Source of the DNA: OLB16 sp964422415
GTDB taxonomy: Bacteria > Hinthialibacterota > Hinthialibacteria > OLB16
Assembly: GCA_964422415.1 (NCBI GenBank)
Contig: CAYRBI010000057.1
Location: 1 to 30,405, forward strand
DNA: 30,405 nt
Direction of reading: 5' to 3'
Under the pieces are notes generated by a model that searched no databases, had not been told where the DNA came from, and worked only from the letters and a program-made list of their open reading frames with translations. This document shows positions 1 to 8,354 of the stretch, piece by piece. The position numbers and the translations under genes are program-made. How positions within the stretch are numbered: position 1 is the stretch's first letter; the number at the start of each line of letters is the position of its first letter.

Positions 1-849
1 GAGTTTCCCGGTTGGTTCTTCGAGAAGACCCCCTTCGACAAGGGGGTCTGTCTGGGTGTCAAGATCAAGAACAAGGTGGCCGAGGAGAAAACCGCCTTCC
101 AGTTCATTGAGGTCTTCGACACCTATGAGTATGGCCGTATGTTGGTGCTGGATGGTGTTATCCAGCTCACCGAGTTTGATGAGTTCTCTTACCACGAGAT
201 GTTCGTGCACGTGCCCATGCAGTCACATCCCGGTCCGAAATCGGTGCTCGTGGTGGGAGGCGGAGATGGCGGGATGGTCCGCGAGCTGGTCAAGCATGAC
301 TGCCTCGAACGGATCGACATGTGCGAGATCGATGGGGGGGTAGTCGAGCTGTCCAAGCGCTACCTCCCCTTCACCTCCTCGGGGCTTTCCGATCCCCGCG
401 TGAAGGTGTACCTCGAGGATGGCGCGGTATTCATCCAGAACCATCAGAAGGAATACGATCTCATCCTGGTGGATTCCTCGGATCCGATCGGACCGGCGGA
501 GGTGCTCTACAAACGCCCCTTCTATGAGGGGATCAAGGGGGCACTACGTGCTGATGGCGCGGCTCTCTGCCAGTGCGAGACCATCTTCTACTATCTCCCA
601 CTCATCAAGTCATTCACCAATGCGATCCGGGACTTGTTCCCCCGTTTGCAGTATATGAACACGTTAATCCCGACCTATCCCTCGGGGATGATCGGGCAGC
701 TGGTATGCTCCCTCGGACCGGATTTCACCGCTCCGGTGAGAGAGCTTCCCACGAAGGTGGCGGACACTCTCCGTTACTACACACCCGAGATACACCGCGC
801 GGCCTTCCACCTGCCGCGTTTCGCAGCCAAGGAGCTCGCGCTCGTATAA
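1..849 (+). CDS. speE: Spermidine synthase, 5' end outside window
   Basis: Polyamine aminopropyltransferase: moves the aminopropyl group of decarboxylated S-adenosylmethionine to putrescine, in the cytoplasm. The frame is open from base 1, so the true start lies upstream and only the first residues are missing. The visible protein begins EFPGWFFEK, has the substrate segment VLDGVIQLTEFDEFSYHEM, the nucleotide-binding loop VVGGGDGG, the acidic strand end CEIDGGVVELSK, and the family signature DSSDPIGPAEVLY with its catalytic Asp. The C-terminus YYTPEIHRAAFHLPRFA is typical. It converges with the next gene, with only 5 bases between the two stop codons. No speD is visible. Product assignment is secure; the exact amine substrate is not proven. 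Confidence 0.95.
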   Translation, partial: EFPGWFFEKTPFDKGVCLGVKIKNKVAEEKTAFQFIEVFDTYEYGRMLVLDGVIQLTEFDEFSYHEMFVHVPMQSHPGPKSVLVVGGGDGGMVRELVKHDCLERIDMCEIDGGVVELSKRYLPFTSSGLSDPRVKVYLEDGAVFIQNHQKEYDLILVDSSDPIGPAEVLYKRPFYEGIKGALRADGAALCQCETIFYYLPLIKSFTNAIRDLFPRLQYMNTLIPTYPSGMIGQLVCSLGPDFTAPVRELPTKVADTLRYYTPEIHRAAFHLPRFAAKELALV

Positions 850-854
850 AAGTA

Positions 855-2669
855 TCACCTCACCCCCCTGCCCCCCTCTCCTAAAGAACGAGGGGGAAGT
901 CCAATGCCCCCTTCCCTTGAGGGAAGGGGGTTGGGGGAGAGGTCTTCTTCCACCACCCAGAGCAGGAAAAATCCTTCCTGATCCCGGTCTCTGAACACAA
1001 TTCTCCACCCCGACGTAGGAGTACCCGAGGGATTCATCAAAGGCGAAAGATAAGGCCTGCGCGCCAGGGTCTCTTGATCGAGTAAGACATAACGAATCCC
1101 CTCTCTCCGGAGGAAGACCAGGAATCGTTCCCAATCGATCCGCCAGGGGATGGGACGCCACTTCAGGTCTCCACGCGAGAGCCAGGTGGGCAGTCCATGA
1201 CTGGGGCCAAAAGCAAGCGTAGTGTCCCCGGGAAGCTGATCCACCTCTGTAAGAACACGCCGGGCAAGAGGGAAGACCTCTGGGCTGGGGATCCGGCGGG
1301 TTTTCCAGGCCAAGTTGCCAGAAGCGGCGAAAGAACACACTGCCCCCAGCAGGATCAATCCCACAAAAGAGGTCACCAGGATGTGACCATACCAACGTGA
1401 GAGATCCCCCCCCCACCCCAACCCTCCCCCGCTAGGGGGGAGGGAACGAGTTTCCCCCTCCCCCCTAGCGGGGGAGGGTTGGGGTGGGGGGGAGGGAGGC
1501 ACACCATACAACCTCTCGAATCCTCGTGACCCCACTCGCGCCAAGAGAACCGCCCCAATGGGCACCAACATCATGAGGAAGCGGGGTTCATTGGTCAGTT
1601 GCGCATACCACCCAAAGGAAGGGACCATGAAGAGAACCAAAAAGAGTAAGAAAGCACCTCCCCAGCGGGAAGTGAGTGTTCTCTGCCCCTTGCCATACCA
1701 CACCCCCATTCCAATCAGAACCACCACACCCACCTTCACGAGGAGGAAGATCAGGACTAGTCCCATCGGGTTCCCTTCCGGTAGTGCCCAATCAGTCCAG
1801 GCCAGCTGCAATGCCATCTGGGCCTCAAGCACCAACCCCTTGCCCAGCCGTAGGGCGATCTCACTCAGTGTATGGGATTGGATATAACTTCCCAAAGTGG
1901 GTAGTGTAGCGGGATCGTCATACCAGATCTCATCCGCCTCATCGAACCACATGTTGTGAGTCGAAGCGAAGCTGTAAAGCGGGCTGCCATAGGTCTTAAT
2001 GTTCCAATACAACAGGGGCGAAACCACCACCAGGAACACGGCAACAGCCAGTGCGGTTCCCCTCCAGTCACGGCGGATCACGAGGGTTGCGGCCCAGAAA
2101 GCCACCGCCACTTGCAGGCCGGTGCCCTTGGTCAGATAGAGCGCGCCACACAATACTCCGGGTAATAACCACCGGAGGGTTGTCTGACGAGTGCCGGTGG
2201 TCTGTGAATTCCGGTCGGTCATTAACCACAAGCAGAACAAGAGTAGATAAAGTAGGGGTTCGCACCAAATTTCCGATAAGGTACGTACCATCTGGACTTG
2301 TGTACCCAGAAAGAGGATCACTAAGACCGCCGAGACGGGGTCCTTACGTTGCCGGAGTTCCCAGAACGCGGCCAAAAGTAGGAGAGCGCCTCCTATGAAC
2401 AGGCTGGCCCACCGTGAGTGTGCGAAGAACGCAGGACTGCGTTCGGCCATGGGAATCAACAAGGCGGGATAGAGGGGATGACGGTTCCCATCGGTCAATG
2501 CGCGACCCTCAGCCTGGGCCAGGCTGAGGTGGAGATAAGCTCCCTGATCACCCGATTGAAGGCTCGCATTCAAACGGATCGCGGCGATTCCCTGGAGCAA
2601 CACCGCTGCCAGGGAGGCCATCAGCGCCGCAAAAAGGACCGTTTTACAGGGTTGAGAATACATACGCAT
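855..2669 (-). CDS. Polytopic membrane glycosyltransferase, GT39/PMT_2-like
   Basis: About 604 residues with many hydrophobic segments, starting with a helix just after the N-terminus (TVLFAALMASLAAVLLQG). The first periplasmic loop carries GDQGAYLHL followed by HPLYPALL, the arrangement of dolichyl-phosphate-mannose/ArnT-like glycosyltransferases, which use a lipid-linked sugar at the outer face of the inner membrane. Substrate is unknown. A soluble C-terminal part follows the last helix. Two stretches look foreign: a Pro/Gly/Arg-rich insert near residues 390-425 and the last ~27 residues, both encoded by palindromic G/C-rich repeats; the ancestral protein probably ended near FFLLWVVEE. The ATG at 2669 was chosen; a TTG two codons upstream is possible. 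A divergent promoter lies at 2726-2753. Confidence 0.75.
   Translation of the reverse strand: MRMYSQPCKTVLFAALMASLAAVLLQGIAAIRLNASLQSGDQGAYLHLSLAQAEGRALTDGNRHPLYPALLIPMAERSPAFFAHSRWASLFIGGALLLLAAFWELRQRKDPVSAVLVILFLGTQVQMVRTLSEIWCEPLLYLLLFCLWLMTDRNSQTTGTRQTTLRWLLPGVLCGALYLTKGTGLQVAVAFWAATLVIRRDWRGTALAVAVFLVVVSPLLYWNIKTYGSPLYSFASTHNMWFDEADEIWYDDPATLPTLGSYIQSHTLSEIALRLGKGLVLEAQMALQLAWTDWALPEGNPMGLVLIFLLVKVGVVVLIGMGVWYGKGQRTLTSRWGGAFLLFLVLFMVPSFGWYAQLTNEPRFLMMLVPIGAVLLARVGSRGFERLYGVPPSPPPQPSPARGEGETRSLPPSGGGLGWGGDLSRWYGHILVTSFVGLILLGAVCSFAASGNLAWKTRRIPSPEVFPLARRVLTEVDQLPGDTTLAFGPSHGLPTWLSRGDLKWRPIPWRIDWERFLVFLRREGIRYVLLDQETLARRPYLSPLMNPSGTPTSGWRIVFRDRDQEGFFLLWVVEEDLSPNPLPSREGGIGLPPRSLGEGGRGVR
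868..945. repeat. G/C-rich palindromic repeat at the convergent speE/glycosyltransferase end
   Basis: Runs of C followed by runs of G, including a near-perfect palindrome CCCCCTTCCCT-TG-AGGGAAGGGGG near 924-947. It encodes the C-terminal tail of the glycosyltransferase and lies just past the speE stop, so it could also act as a terminator for speE. It belongs to the same sequence class as the elements at 1406-1492 and 9882-9951. Confidence 0.75.
1406..1492. repeat. Large inverted repeat inside the glycosyltransferase gene
   Basis: Two arms of about 37 bases (1406-1446 and 1452-1491) are near-perfect reverse complements, each containing CTCCCCCGCTAG or its complement, separated by a few bases. 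The element keeps the minus-strand reading frame open and is translated as Pro/Gly/Arg-rich sequence (QPSPARGEG, GGGLGWGG). It resembles the PSPARGEG-type palindromes seen scattered at gene ends in many bacterial genomes. Confidence 0.85.
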
Positions 2670-2701
2670 CGCCAATCATATCCCCCGCTAAGCCATCTCA
2701 A

Positions 2702-2730
2702 TTGACAGAGGCCTATCCGCCCCCTAGCAT
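2702..2730 (+). promoter_or_regulatory. Sigma70-type promoter of the metal-efflux operon
   Basis: A perfect -35 box TTGACA (2702-2707), a 17-base spacer and TAGCAT (2725-2730) as -10. Transcription would start near 2737, about 37 bases before the first gene. This makes the TTG at 2702 part of the promoter rather than a start codon. Confidence 0.7.
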
Positions 2731-2753
2731 AAATAGACACGGCCGGGTGACAA
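2726..2753 (-). promoter_or_regulatory. Divergent promoter for the glycosyltransferase gene
   Basis: On the minus strand TTGTCA (2753-2748), a 16-base spacer and TATGCT (2731-2726). Its -10 occupies the same bases as the -10 of the rightward promoter. Confidence 0.5.
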
Positions 2754-2773
2754 GGATCACCCCACAAGACCAC

Positions 2774-3199
2774 ATGACAGGGATGAACAGACAGTCACAT
2801 CGTCAAGGGGCAGCCTTACTCTTAGTACTGATGACAGTGGGAGGATTGACTTGTCCCTGCCGGGGTATCCTGGCCACTCTAGAGGCTCACTCCGCCACCT
2901 GTGAGGATTGTACCAGCTCGTGCTGTGATTGCTGTCACAAGAAGGCCCCTGAACCCAAGCCCCTGAAAGCCCCAAGCAGTTGTTGCTGCCTATCGGGTTG
3001 TTGCGCAGTCTATCTCATGCCCACCCAGGATAATGTGCTCCATGAATTCCAGGAGACCAGCATTGTGTGCTTTCCGCCCACACTGCTTCATACCAATACC
3101 AATCCCCTTGAACCGGCACTGACCGGTTGGTTCCCCGAAACAACCCGGGTTATATCCCTGGGCACCCGTCTGCCCGGGCTGGTTACCCTTTTGATCTAA
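2774..3199 (+). CDS. Small Cys-rich secreted protein heading the metal-efflux operon
   Basis: About 141 residues; no family recognised. After a basic N-terminus (NRQSHRQ) comes a hydrophobic segment ALLLVLMTVGGL followed by CPC, so it is probably exported; the LTC site is a poor lipobox. The following region is loaded with cysteines (CEDCTSSCCDCCHKK, then SSCCCLSGCC), a likely soft-metal binding surface. The C-terminal half is ordinary and ends hydrophobic. It lies 94 bases before the RND adaptor gene and shares its promoter, so a role in periplasmic metal sensing, buffering or delivery is inferred. The ATG at 2774 was chosen; 2783 is equally possible. Similar small Cys-rich proteins sit ahead of metal RND genes elsewhere. 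Confidence 0.7.
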   Translation: MTGMNRQSHRQGAALLLVLMTVGGLTCPCRGILATLEAHSATCEDCTSSCCDCCHKKAPEPKPLKAPSSCCCLSGCCAVYLMPTQDNVLHEFQETSIVCFPPTLLHTNTNPLEPALTGWFPETTRVISLGTRLPGLVTLLI

Positions 3200-3227
3200 G
3201 AAATCCCCTGAACTGCTGTCTGCCATA

Positions 3228-3270
3228 CCGGAATATCCGCATGGATTCCGGGCACTCCGCCTTGCGGAGT
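3228..3270 (+). promoter_or_regulatory. Two consecutive hairpins before the adaptor gene
   Basis: CCGGAAT/ATTCCGG (3228-3234 with 3245-3251) is followed by ACTCCGC/GCGGAGT (3254-3260 with 3264-3270). No T-run follows, so these are not obvious terminators; they may set mRNA stability or relative expression. The adaptor ribosome-binding site AGGAG follows at 3283-3287. Confidence 0.5.
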
Positions 3271-3293
3271 ACAGCTCAGATCAGGAGAGTTCC

Positions 3294-5108
3294 ATGATAG
3301 ACCATCCGAAAACAAGGAGATGGCTCCGCTTTCTCCCCCCTGTTGTTCTCATTGTAATAACCGCAACGGTTTTTTTCTGGAAAACCGAACCCAGGTTTAC
3401 CGCCAGTTTAATCTCATATTGGTCCACCCAGGATTCGGCCACTGCCACCCAATCGACTGGCGAGTGTAAAGATACTTGTTCCGAGCCTTGTTGCGCAGGT
3501 GAAAAAAGGGAAGCCCCAGAGAACGCTTCTTGTCTCAGTCTGCCGGTCACGAACCAAGAAGCCAAGGGCATGGTTTGGACTCAGGCATTGGTCCAAGAGT
3601 TCAAAACTAAAGGAGATTGGTGCGCTCCGCATGGAGTTCCCCACTCGATGTGTGTCCGCTGCAACCCGGCGCTCATCGATACCTTCAAGGCTAAGGGTGA
3701 CTGGTGTGAGGGACATAACCTTCCGGAGTCACTCTGCACTGTCTGTCACAAAGACCTCATCCCGCTTGGGATCGGAAGAGATTGGTGTGAGGAGCACGGG
3801 CTTCCAGAGTCGCAGTGCACTCTCTGTAATCCAAAACAGGTGGGGCAACTCTCCCCGGACAACCTCCCCGGACAAGCCAGCCTCGTGACTGTCTCGCTTG
3901 ATGCGGAGGTAGCGGAACAGGAGTTCAAAACGGCTCTCGGTTCCAACAAGGAACAGCGGAAAGGGATCAATCCGGACTGCCCGCTCCATCACATGAAAAT
4001 CCATCTCGCCTCGCAGGACGTAGCGCGGGAGGCTGGCCTGCATATTGAACCCGCCGGAACCAGATATGTGAGTGAGTCTCTTCAATGTTATGGCGATATT
4101 CAATATGACCGGGCCCATTATGCGGCTTTATCTTCACGCGCTCCAGGAATCGTGCACTCAGTCGGGGTGAACCTCGGAGATAAGGTTTCCAAAGGAGATG
4201 TTCTCGCCACGATTGAATCCACTGACTTCGGTAAGGCCAAAGCCGCCTTTCTCCGGGCACGGACCGAGGCGGACCGTGCCAAGTGGTTGAATGACTCCTT
4301 GGCGGATGGAAACACAGCGGGAGCTGTCTCACGCAAGGAAATCATCGAATCCAAGGCTGGTCTTGAGGCCGCTGGAGTTGAGCTAGCCATTACGCGCCAG
4401 GCTCTCTTGAATTATGGGATGACCGAGGAAGAGATCGACCACACCGCCGAATCACGGGACACCAGCGCCCTCCTCCTTCTCCGCGCGCCTTTCAATGCGA
4501 CCGTGGTGGATCTGAATGCCGTGGTTGGTGAACTCACGGGACCAGAATCCAAGTTGGCTGGAGTGGCGGACCTGGCCACAATGGTGGCCTGCCTGGACCT
4601 CCACGCCGAGGATCTCGCACGTGTGGGGCTTGGAATGCCAGTATCCTTCCAAGTGGACCGGCTGAGAGGAGACAACTTCTCTGGTCAGATTACATGGATC
4701 AGTTCAAGCCTCGATCCGCAAACACGAACAGGAAAAGTATACGCCGGACTCGATAACAGAGATGGTCTCCTGCGCGCGGGCCTTTTCGGTCAAGGAACAG
4801 TGACCATTCATGCGGATGAAAAGGTCTTGAGTGTTCCCGCCGGGGCGGTCCAATGGGACGGTTGCTGTAATCTGGTCTTTGTTCAACAACCGGACAACAG
4901 CTTCATCCCACGAAAAATACGGTTGGGTTACGAGTCAGATGGTTACAGCACTGTCCTGGCCGGATTGTTGCCCGGAGAACGGGTGGTGACGCAGGGAAGC
5001 TATCTGATGAAGACCGAGATCCTCAAGGGCAGCATTGGATCTGGCTGTTGCGCGGAAGACAGCCAGCCAGCGGATGGCGGAACCGCCACGGGCCACTCCG
5101 CCCGGTAG
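3294..5108 (+). CDS. RND efflux periplasmic adaptor, CzcB/CusB family, with three Cys/His knuckles
   Basis: Membrane-fusion subunit that links an inner-membrane RND pump to an outer-membrane channel. 604 residues, longer than the usual ~400. Residues 11-29 form an N-terminal anchor. A Cys-rich patch follows (residues 58-80), then three repeats of the pattern DWC-x2-H-x6-C-x2-C: C110/H113/C120/C123, C138/H141/C148/C151 and C165/H168/C175/C178. A further PDCPLHHMK segment near 228-234 resembles the CPMHP heavy-metal binding motif. The HlyD-type core starts near 255, with the lipoyl-like half APGIVHSVGVNLGDKVSKGD, a helical hairpin and a beta-barrel. The tail again has GSGCCAED. Start ATG has AGGAG at 6-10 bases. 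Three bases separate it from the pump gene. The metal (Zn, Cu, Co, Ni) cannot be decided. Confidence 0.9.
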   Translation: MIDHPKTRRWLRFLPPVVLIVITATVFFWKTEPRFTASLISYWSTQDSATATQSTGECKDTCSEPCCAGEKREAPENASCLSLPVTNQEAKGMVWTQALVQEFKTKGDWCAPHGVPHSMCVRCNPALIDTFKAKGDWCEGHNLPESLCTVCHKDLIPLGIGRDWCEEHGLPESQCTLCNPKQVGQLSPDNLPGQASLVTVSLDAEVAEQEFKTALGSNKEQRKGINPDCPLHHMKIHLASQDVAREAGLHIEPAGTRYVSESLQCYGDIQYDRAHYAALSSRAPGIVHSVGVNLGDKVSKGDVLATIESTDFGKAKAAFLRARTEADRAKWLNDSLADGNTAGAVSRKEIIESKAGLEAAGVELAITRQALLNYGMTEEEIDHTAESRDTSALLLLRAPFNATVVDLNAVVGELTGPESKLAGVADLATMVACLDLHAEDLARVGLGMPVSFQVDRLRGDNFSGQITWISSSLDPQTRTGKVYAGLDNRDGLLRAGLFGQGTVTIHADEKVLSVPAGAVQWDGCCNLVFVQQPDNSFIPRKIRLGYESDGYSTVLAGLLPGERVVTQGSYLMKTEILKGSIGSGCCAEDSQPADGGTATGHSAR

Positions 5109-5111
5109 ACC

Positions 5112-8100
5112 ATGCTCTCCGCCATCATCTCCTGGTCATTGGAGAACCGGTTGGCCGTGACGGTCTTAACGGTTCTCCTTGCTGTCACGGGCCTGTGGTC
5201 GTTAAGCAGGCTACGTATCGATGCCTTTCCCGACACCAGCCCGGTCCAAGCACAGGTCAACACGGTAGCGCCGAACCTCTCGCCCGAGGAAATCGAGCAA
5301 CAGGTCACGGTTCCCGTGGAACTCGCCCTGTCGGGTGTACCCGGCTTACAGGTTATCCGCTCTCTCTCCAAGTTTGGTTTCTCACAGGTGATCGCCATCT
5401 TCGACGAACACTCTGACATCTACCGCGCACGGCAGGTGATTGGTGAACGGCTCGCGGGAGTCAGGCTTCCCGAGGGAATCGAGCCACCTCAGATGGGGCC
5501 CATCACCACCGGACTTGGAGAGGTTTTCCATTACCTGGTGTCCTCGCCAACACGCGATCTGATCGAACTCCGGACCCTCCATGACTGGATTGTCAGACCC
5601 ATTCTCGCCTCGGTCCCAGGAGTAGCCGAAGTGAACTCCTGGGGAGGTCTGGTCAAACAGTACCAGGTGCTGGTGGACCCCATGCGCCTGGTCGAATTTG
5701 GACTCACTCTCGATGACCTCGAGGAATCACTCAAGCGTAACAATGCCAATGTGGGAGGAGGCAGTCTCACCCATGCCGGCGAACAATTCTTGATTCAAGG
5801 AATCGGCCTCGCCACTACAACTGAAGATATCGCGGATATTGTTCTGACCGCTCACCATGGCGTTCCCGTGAAGCTGCGGGATGTGGCACGGGTGGAGATT
5901 GGGCACGAGATCCGGCGTGGGGCAGTCACCTCGATGGGCAAGGGTGAGGCGGTTCTCGGCCTGGCTTTCATGCTCAAGGGGGAGAATACACGGACCGTAT
6001 CGAAGCTCCTGGAGGTCAAGCTTTCCGAGGTCCGTCAGGCGCTTCCGGGCGATGTCCATGTAGACCTGGTTTATAACCGGATCCACCTGGTCAACGCGGT
6101 GCTGGGAACAGTGCGTACCAATCTGAGCGAGGGGGCCATCTTGGTCATCATGGTCCTTTTCCTTCTAATGGGAAACTTCCGCGCTGGTCTCATCACCGCT
6201 GTCTCTATTCCTCTCTCGATGCTCTTCGCCTTCAACGCCATGTACTGGTCCGGTATCGAGGGGAGCCTGATGAGCCTGGGGGCCATCGATTTCGGCATCG
6301 TCGCGGATAGTTCCATCATCATCGTGGAGAATGTGGTTAAGCGGATCGCGGAGAACGGGAACAAAATCAAGCGGGGAGGGCATTTGGAGACCATCCGGGA
6401 TGCCTGCACCGAGGTACGTGGTCCCACCCTTTTCGGAGAGGCGATCATCATGATCGTCTATCTTCCCATCCTAACCCTGCATGGAACCGAAGGGCAGCTC
6501 TTCCGTCCGATGGCCTCCACCTTTCTGTTTTGCCTGCTGGGCTCATTCATCCTCTCCCTAACCCTCATGCCCGTACTCGCCAGTCTGTTTCTTCCCCGGC
6601 GGATGGAAAACCGGGAGAACTGGATCATGCGTTCCGCGCTGACCCTGTACGCCCCGTTATTACGTCTATCATTGCGCTGGAGGTGGATGGTGCTGGCAAC
6701 CTCATTCGGGCTCCTCGGAGTAACCATTCCCATCGCGCTCAAACTGGGAACTGAATTCATCCCACGCCTATCCGAGGGAACAATCGTGGCCAATACGGTA
6801 CGTTTAGCAGGTGTTTCTCTGGAAGAATCAGTCCGGTATGGAACTCAGTTGGAGAAGGTGATCCTGGAAGCCTTTCCCGATGAGGTGGAGCGGGTGTGGA
6901 CACGGACCGGTAGTCCTGAGGTGGCAACCGATCCCATGGGAGCTGAGGTCTCCGACCTGTTCATCACACTACATCCCCGCCAGGAGTGGAAACGCGCGGC
7001 CACCCAGACGGAACTCACCAGCCTGATGGCGGAACATCTGGCGGAGTTTCCAGGGATGCGGGTGATCTTCACCCAGCCCATTGAGATGCGCATGAACGAG
7101 ATGGTGGCTGGAGCACGGGGAGATATCGCGGTGAAAATTTTTGGAGATGATCTTGCGCAACTCCAGACATCCGCCGCCCAAGTCGAAACTCTTCTCAAAA
7201 CCATTCCCGGAGGAGTGGATATTCGTACCGATCAACTGACCGGGCTTCCGGTCCTCCAAGCCAAGTTGAACCACGAAGCCCTCGCCCGGAATGGCGTACC
7301 CGGTAGCCAGGTGTTGGATATGATCGAGGCGGTAAGCGGACGCAAGATGGGTGAGATCCGTGAGAACCAGAGAAGGTTCGAGCTCGTTGTCCGTCTCGAT
7401 GAGAAATACCGGCTGAGTCCCAACAACCTACGGGACATCCTCATTCCCTCCCGCGAGGGAACCGCCTTTCCCTTGGCGGAGCTCGCGGTCATGGCCTATA
7501 CCGAAGGACCATCCACGATCAACCGCGAATGGTCGCGCCGGAGTATCAGTACCCAATGTAATGTCCGTGGAAGAGATGTGGGGTCCTTTGTCACGGAGCT
7601 CCGGGAGTCGCTTGACAAGAACATCCGGATGCCCAGCGGGTATTACTACGAGATCGGCGGACAGTTTGAGCACATGATCGCGGCTCAACAGCGCTTGAGG
7701 GTGGTGGTTCCCCTGGCCCTCGGCCTGATCTTCCTGCTGCTCTACCTGACTTACCACTCGACGCGAGACGCGCTTCTGGTTTCCAGCAAGATTCCCTTCG
7801 CGGCGGTAGGTGGAGTCTTCGCTCTGTATTGGCGGGGAATGCCCTTCACGATCTCCGCGGCGGTGGGATTCATCGCTCTCTTTGGTGTGGCGATCCTGAA
7901 TGGATTGGTTGTTGTCTCCTATGCAAGGAGGCTCATGTCGGAGGGGAAGGACTTACAGGTTGCGATCCACGACAGCGCCCTTTCCCGCCTACGGCCTGTC
8001 CTGGCCACCGCCGTAACCGATGTAGCGGGCTTCGTTCCGATGGCAGTTTCGACAGGCATCGGCGCTGAGGTACAACGTCCTTTAGCCACCGTTGTCATTG

Positions 8101-8216
8101 GTGGATTGATCTCATCCACGGTTCTTACGCTGCTGGTTCTACCAGTCCTGTATTCATTGTTTGGAGCCAACCCCCAGTTGGCTGATTCACCAGTCACCAC
8201 CAATACGGTGGAGTGA
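5112..8216 (+). CDS. Heavy-metal RND efflux pump, CzcA/CusA family
   Basis: Inner-membrane proton/metal antiporter, 1034 residues, the normal family length. The N-terminus (first helix, RLRIDAFPDTSPVQAQV, then NTVAPNLSPEEIEQQVTVPVE) and the two large periplasmic loops are typical. The fourth transmembrane helix holds the proton-relay signature of HME-type pumps, IDFGIVADSSIIIVEN, with D393, D399 and E406. The second half ends with FGVAILNGLVVVSY and SRLRPVLATAVTDVAGFVPMA, as in CzcA/CusA. It is complete with no frameshift. It forms an operon with the adaptor and the Cys-rich protein. No CzcC/CusC channel gene occurs in the window, so the outer-membrane component must come from elsewhere. Metal specificity is not readable. 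Confidence 0.93.
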   Translation: MLSAIISWSLENRLAVTVLTVLLAVTGLWSLSRLRIDAFPDTSPVQAQVNTVAPNLSPEEIEQQVTVPVELALSGVPGLQVIRSLSKFGFSQVIAIFDEHSDIYRARQVIGERLAGVRLPEGIEPPQMGPITTGLGEVFHYLVSSPTRDLIELRTLHDWIVRPILASVPGVAEVNSWGGLVKQYQVLVDPMRLVEFGLTLDDLEESLKRNNANVGGGSLTHAGEQFLIQGIGLATTTEDIADIVLTAHHGVPVKLRDVARVEIGHEIRRGAVTSMGKGEAVLGLAFMLKGENTRTVSKLLEVKLSEVRQALPGDVHVDLVYNRIHLVNAVLGTVRTNLSEGAILVIMVLFLLMGNFRAGLITAVSIPLSMLFAFNAMYWSGIEGSLMSLGAIDFGIVADSSIIIVENVVKRIAENGNKIKRGGHLETIRDACTEVRGPTLFGEAIIMIVYLPILTLHGTEGQLFRPMASTFLFCLLGSFILSLTLMPVLASLFLPRRMENRENWIMRSALTLYAPLLRLSLRWRWMVLATSFGLLGVTIPIALKLGTEFIPRLSEGTIVANTVRLAGVSLEESVRYGTQLEKVILEAFPDEVERVWTRTGSPEVATDPMGAEVSDLFITLHPRQEWKRAATQTELTSLMAEHLAEFPGMRVIFTQPIEMRMNEMVAGARGDIAVKIFGDDLAQLQTSAAQVETLLKTIPGGVDIRTDQLTGLPVLQAKLNHEALARNGVPGSQVLDMIEAVSGRKMGEIRENQRRFELVVRLDEKYRLSPNNLRDILIPSREGTAFPLAELAVMAYTEGPSTINREWSRRSISTQCNVRGRDVGSFVTELRESLDKNIRMPSGYYYEIGGQFEHMIAAQQRLRVVVPLALGLIFLLLYLTYHSTRDALLVSSKIPFAAVGGVFALYWRGMPFTISAAVGFIALFGVAILNGLVVVSYARRLMSEGKDLQVAIHDSALSRLRPVLATAVTDVAGFVPMAVSTGIGAEVQRPLATVVIGGLISSTVLTLLVLPVLYSLFGANPQLADSPVTTNTVE

Positions 8217-8354
8217 GGGAATACAACCATGCCAAGAAAGAATCAAACAAATAGCACACAATCTCAGAGGAAAAGGTATCATCTTGACCAAAATGGCGAA
8301 TCCACCCAAAGGAGGAGCGGGTTCATTTGTGGAAGTGGAGGTATCCTGGAGAAA

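Noticed and set aside
2702..2773. N-terminal extension of the Cys-rich protein starting at TTG 2702
   Set aside because: TTG 2702 is the -35 box of a near-consensus promoter, and the added residues precede the signal-peptide-like helix.
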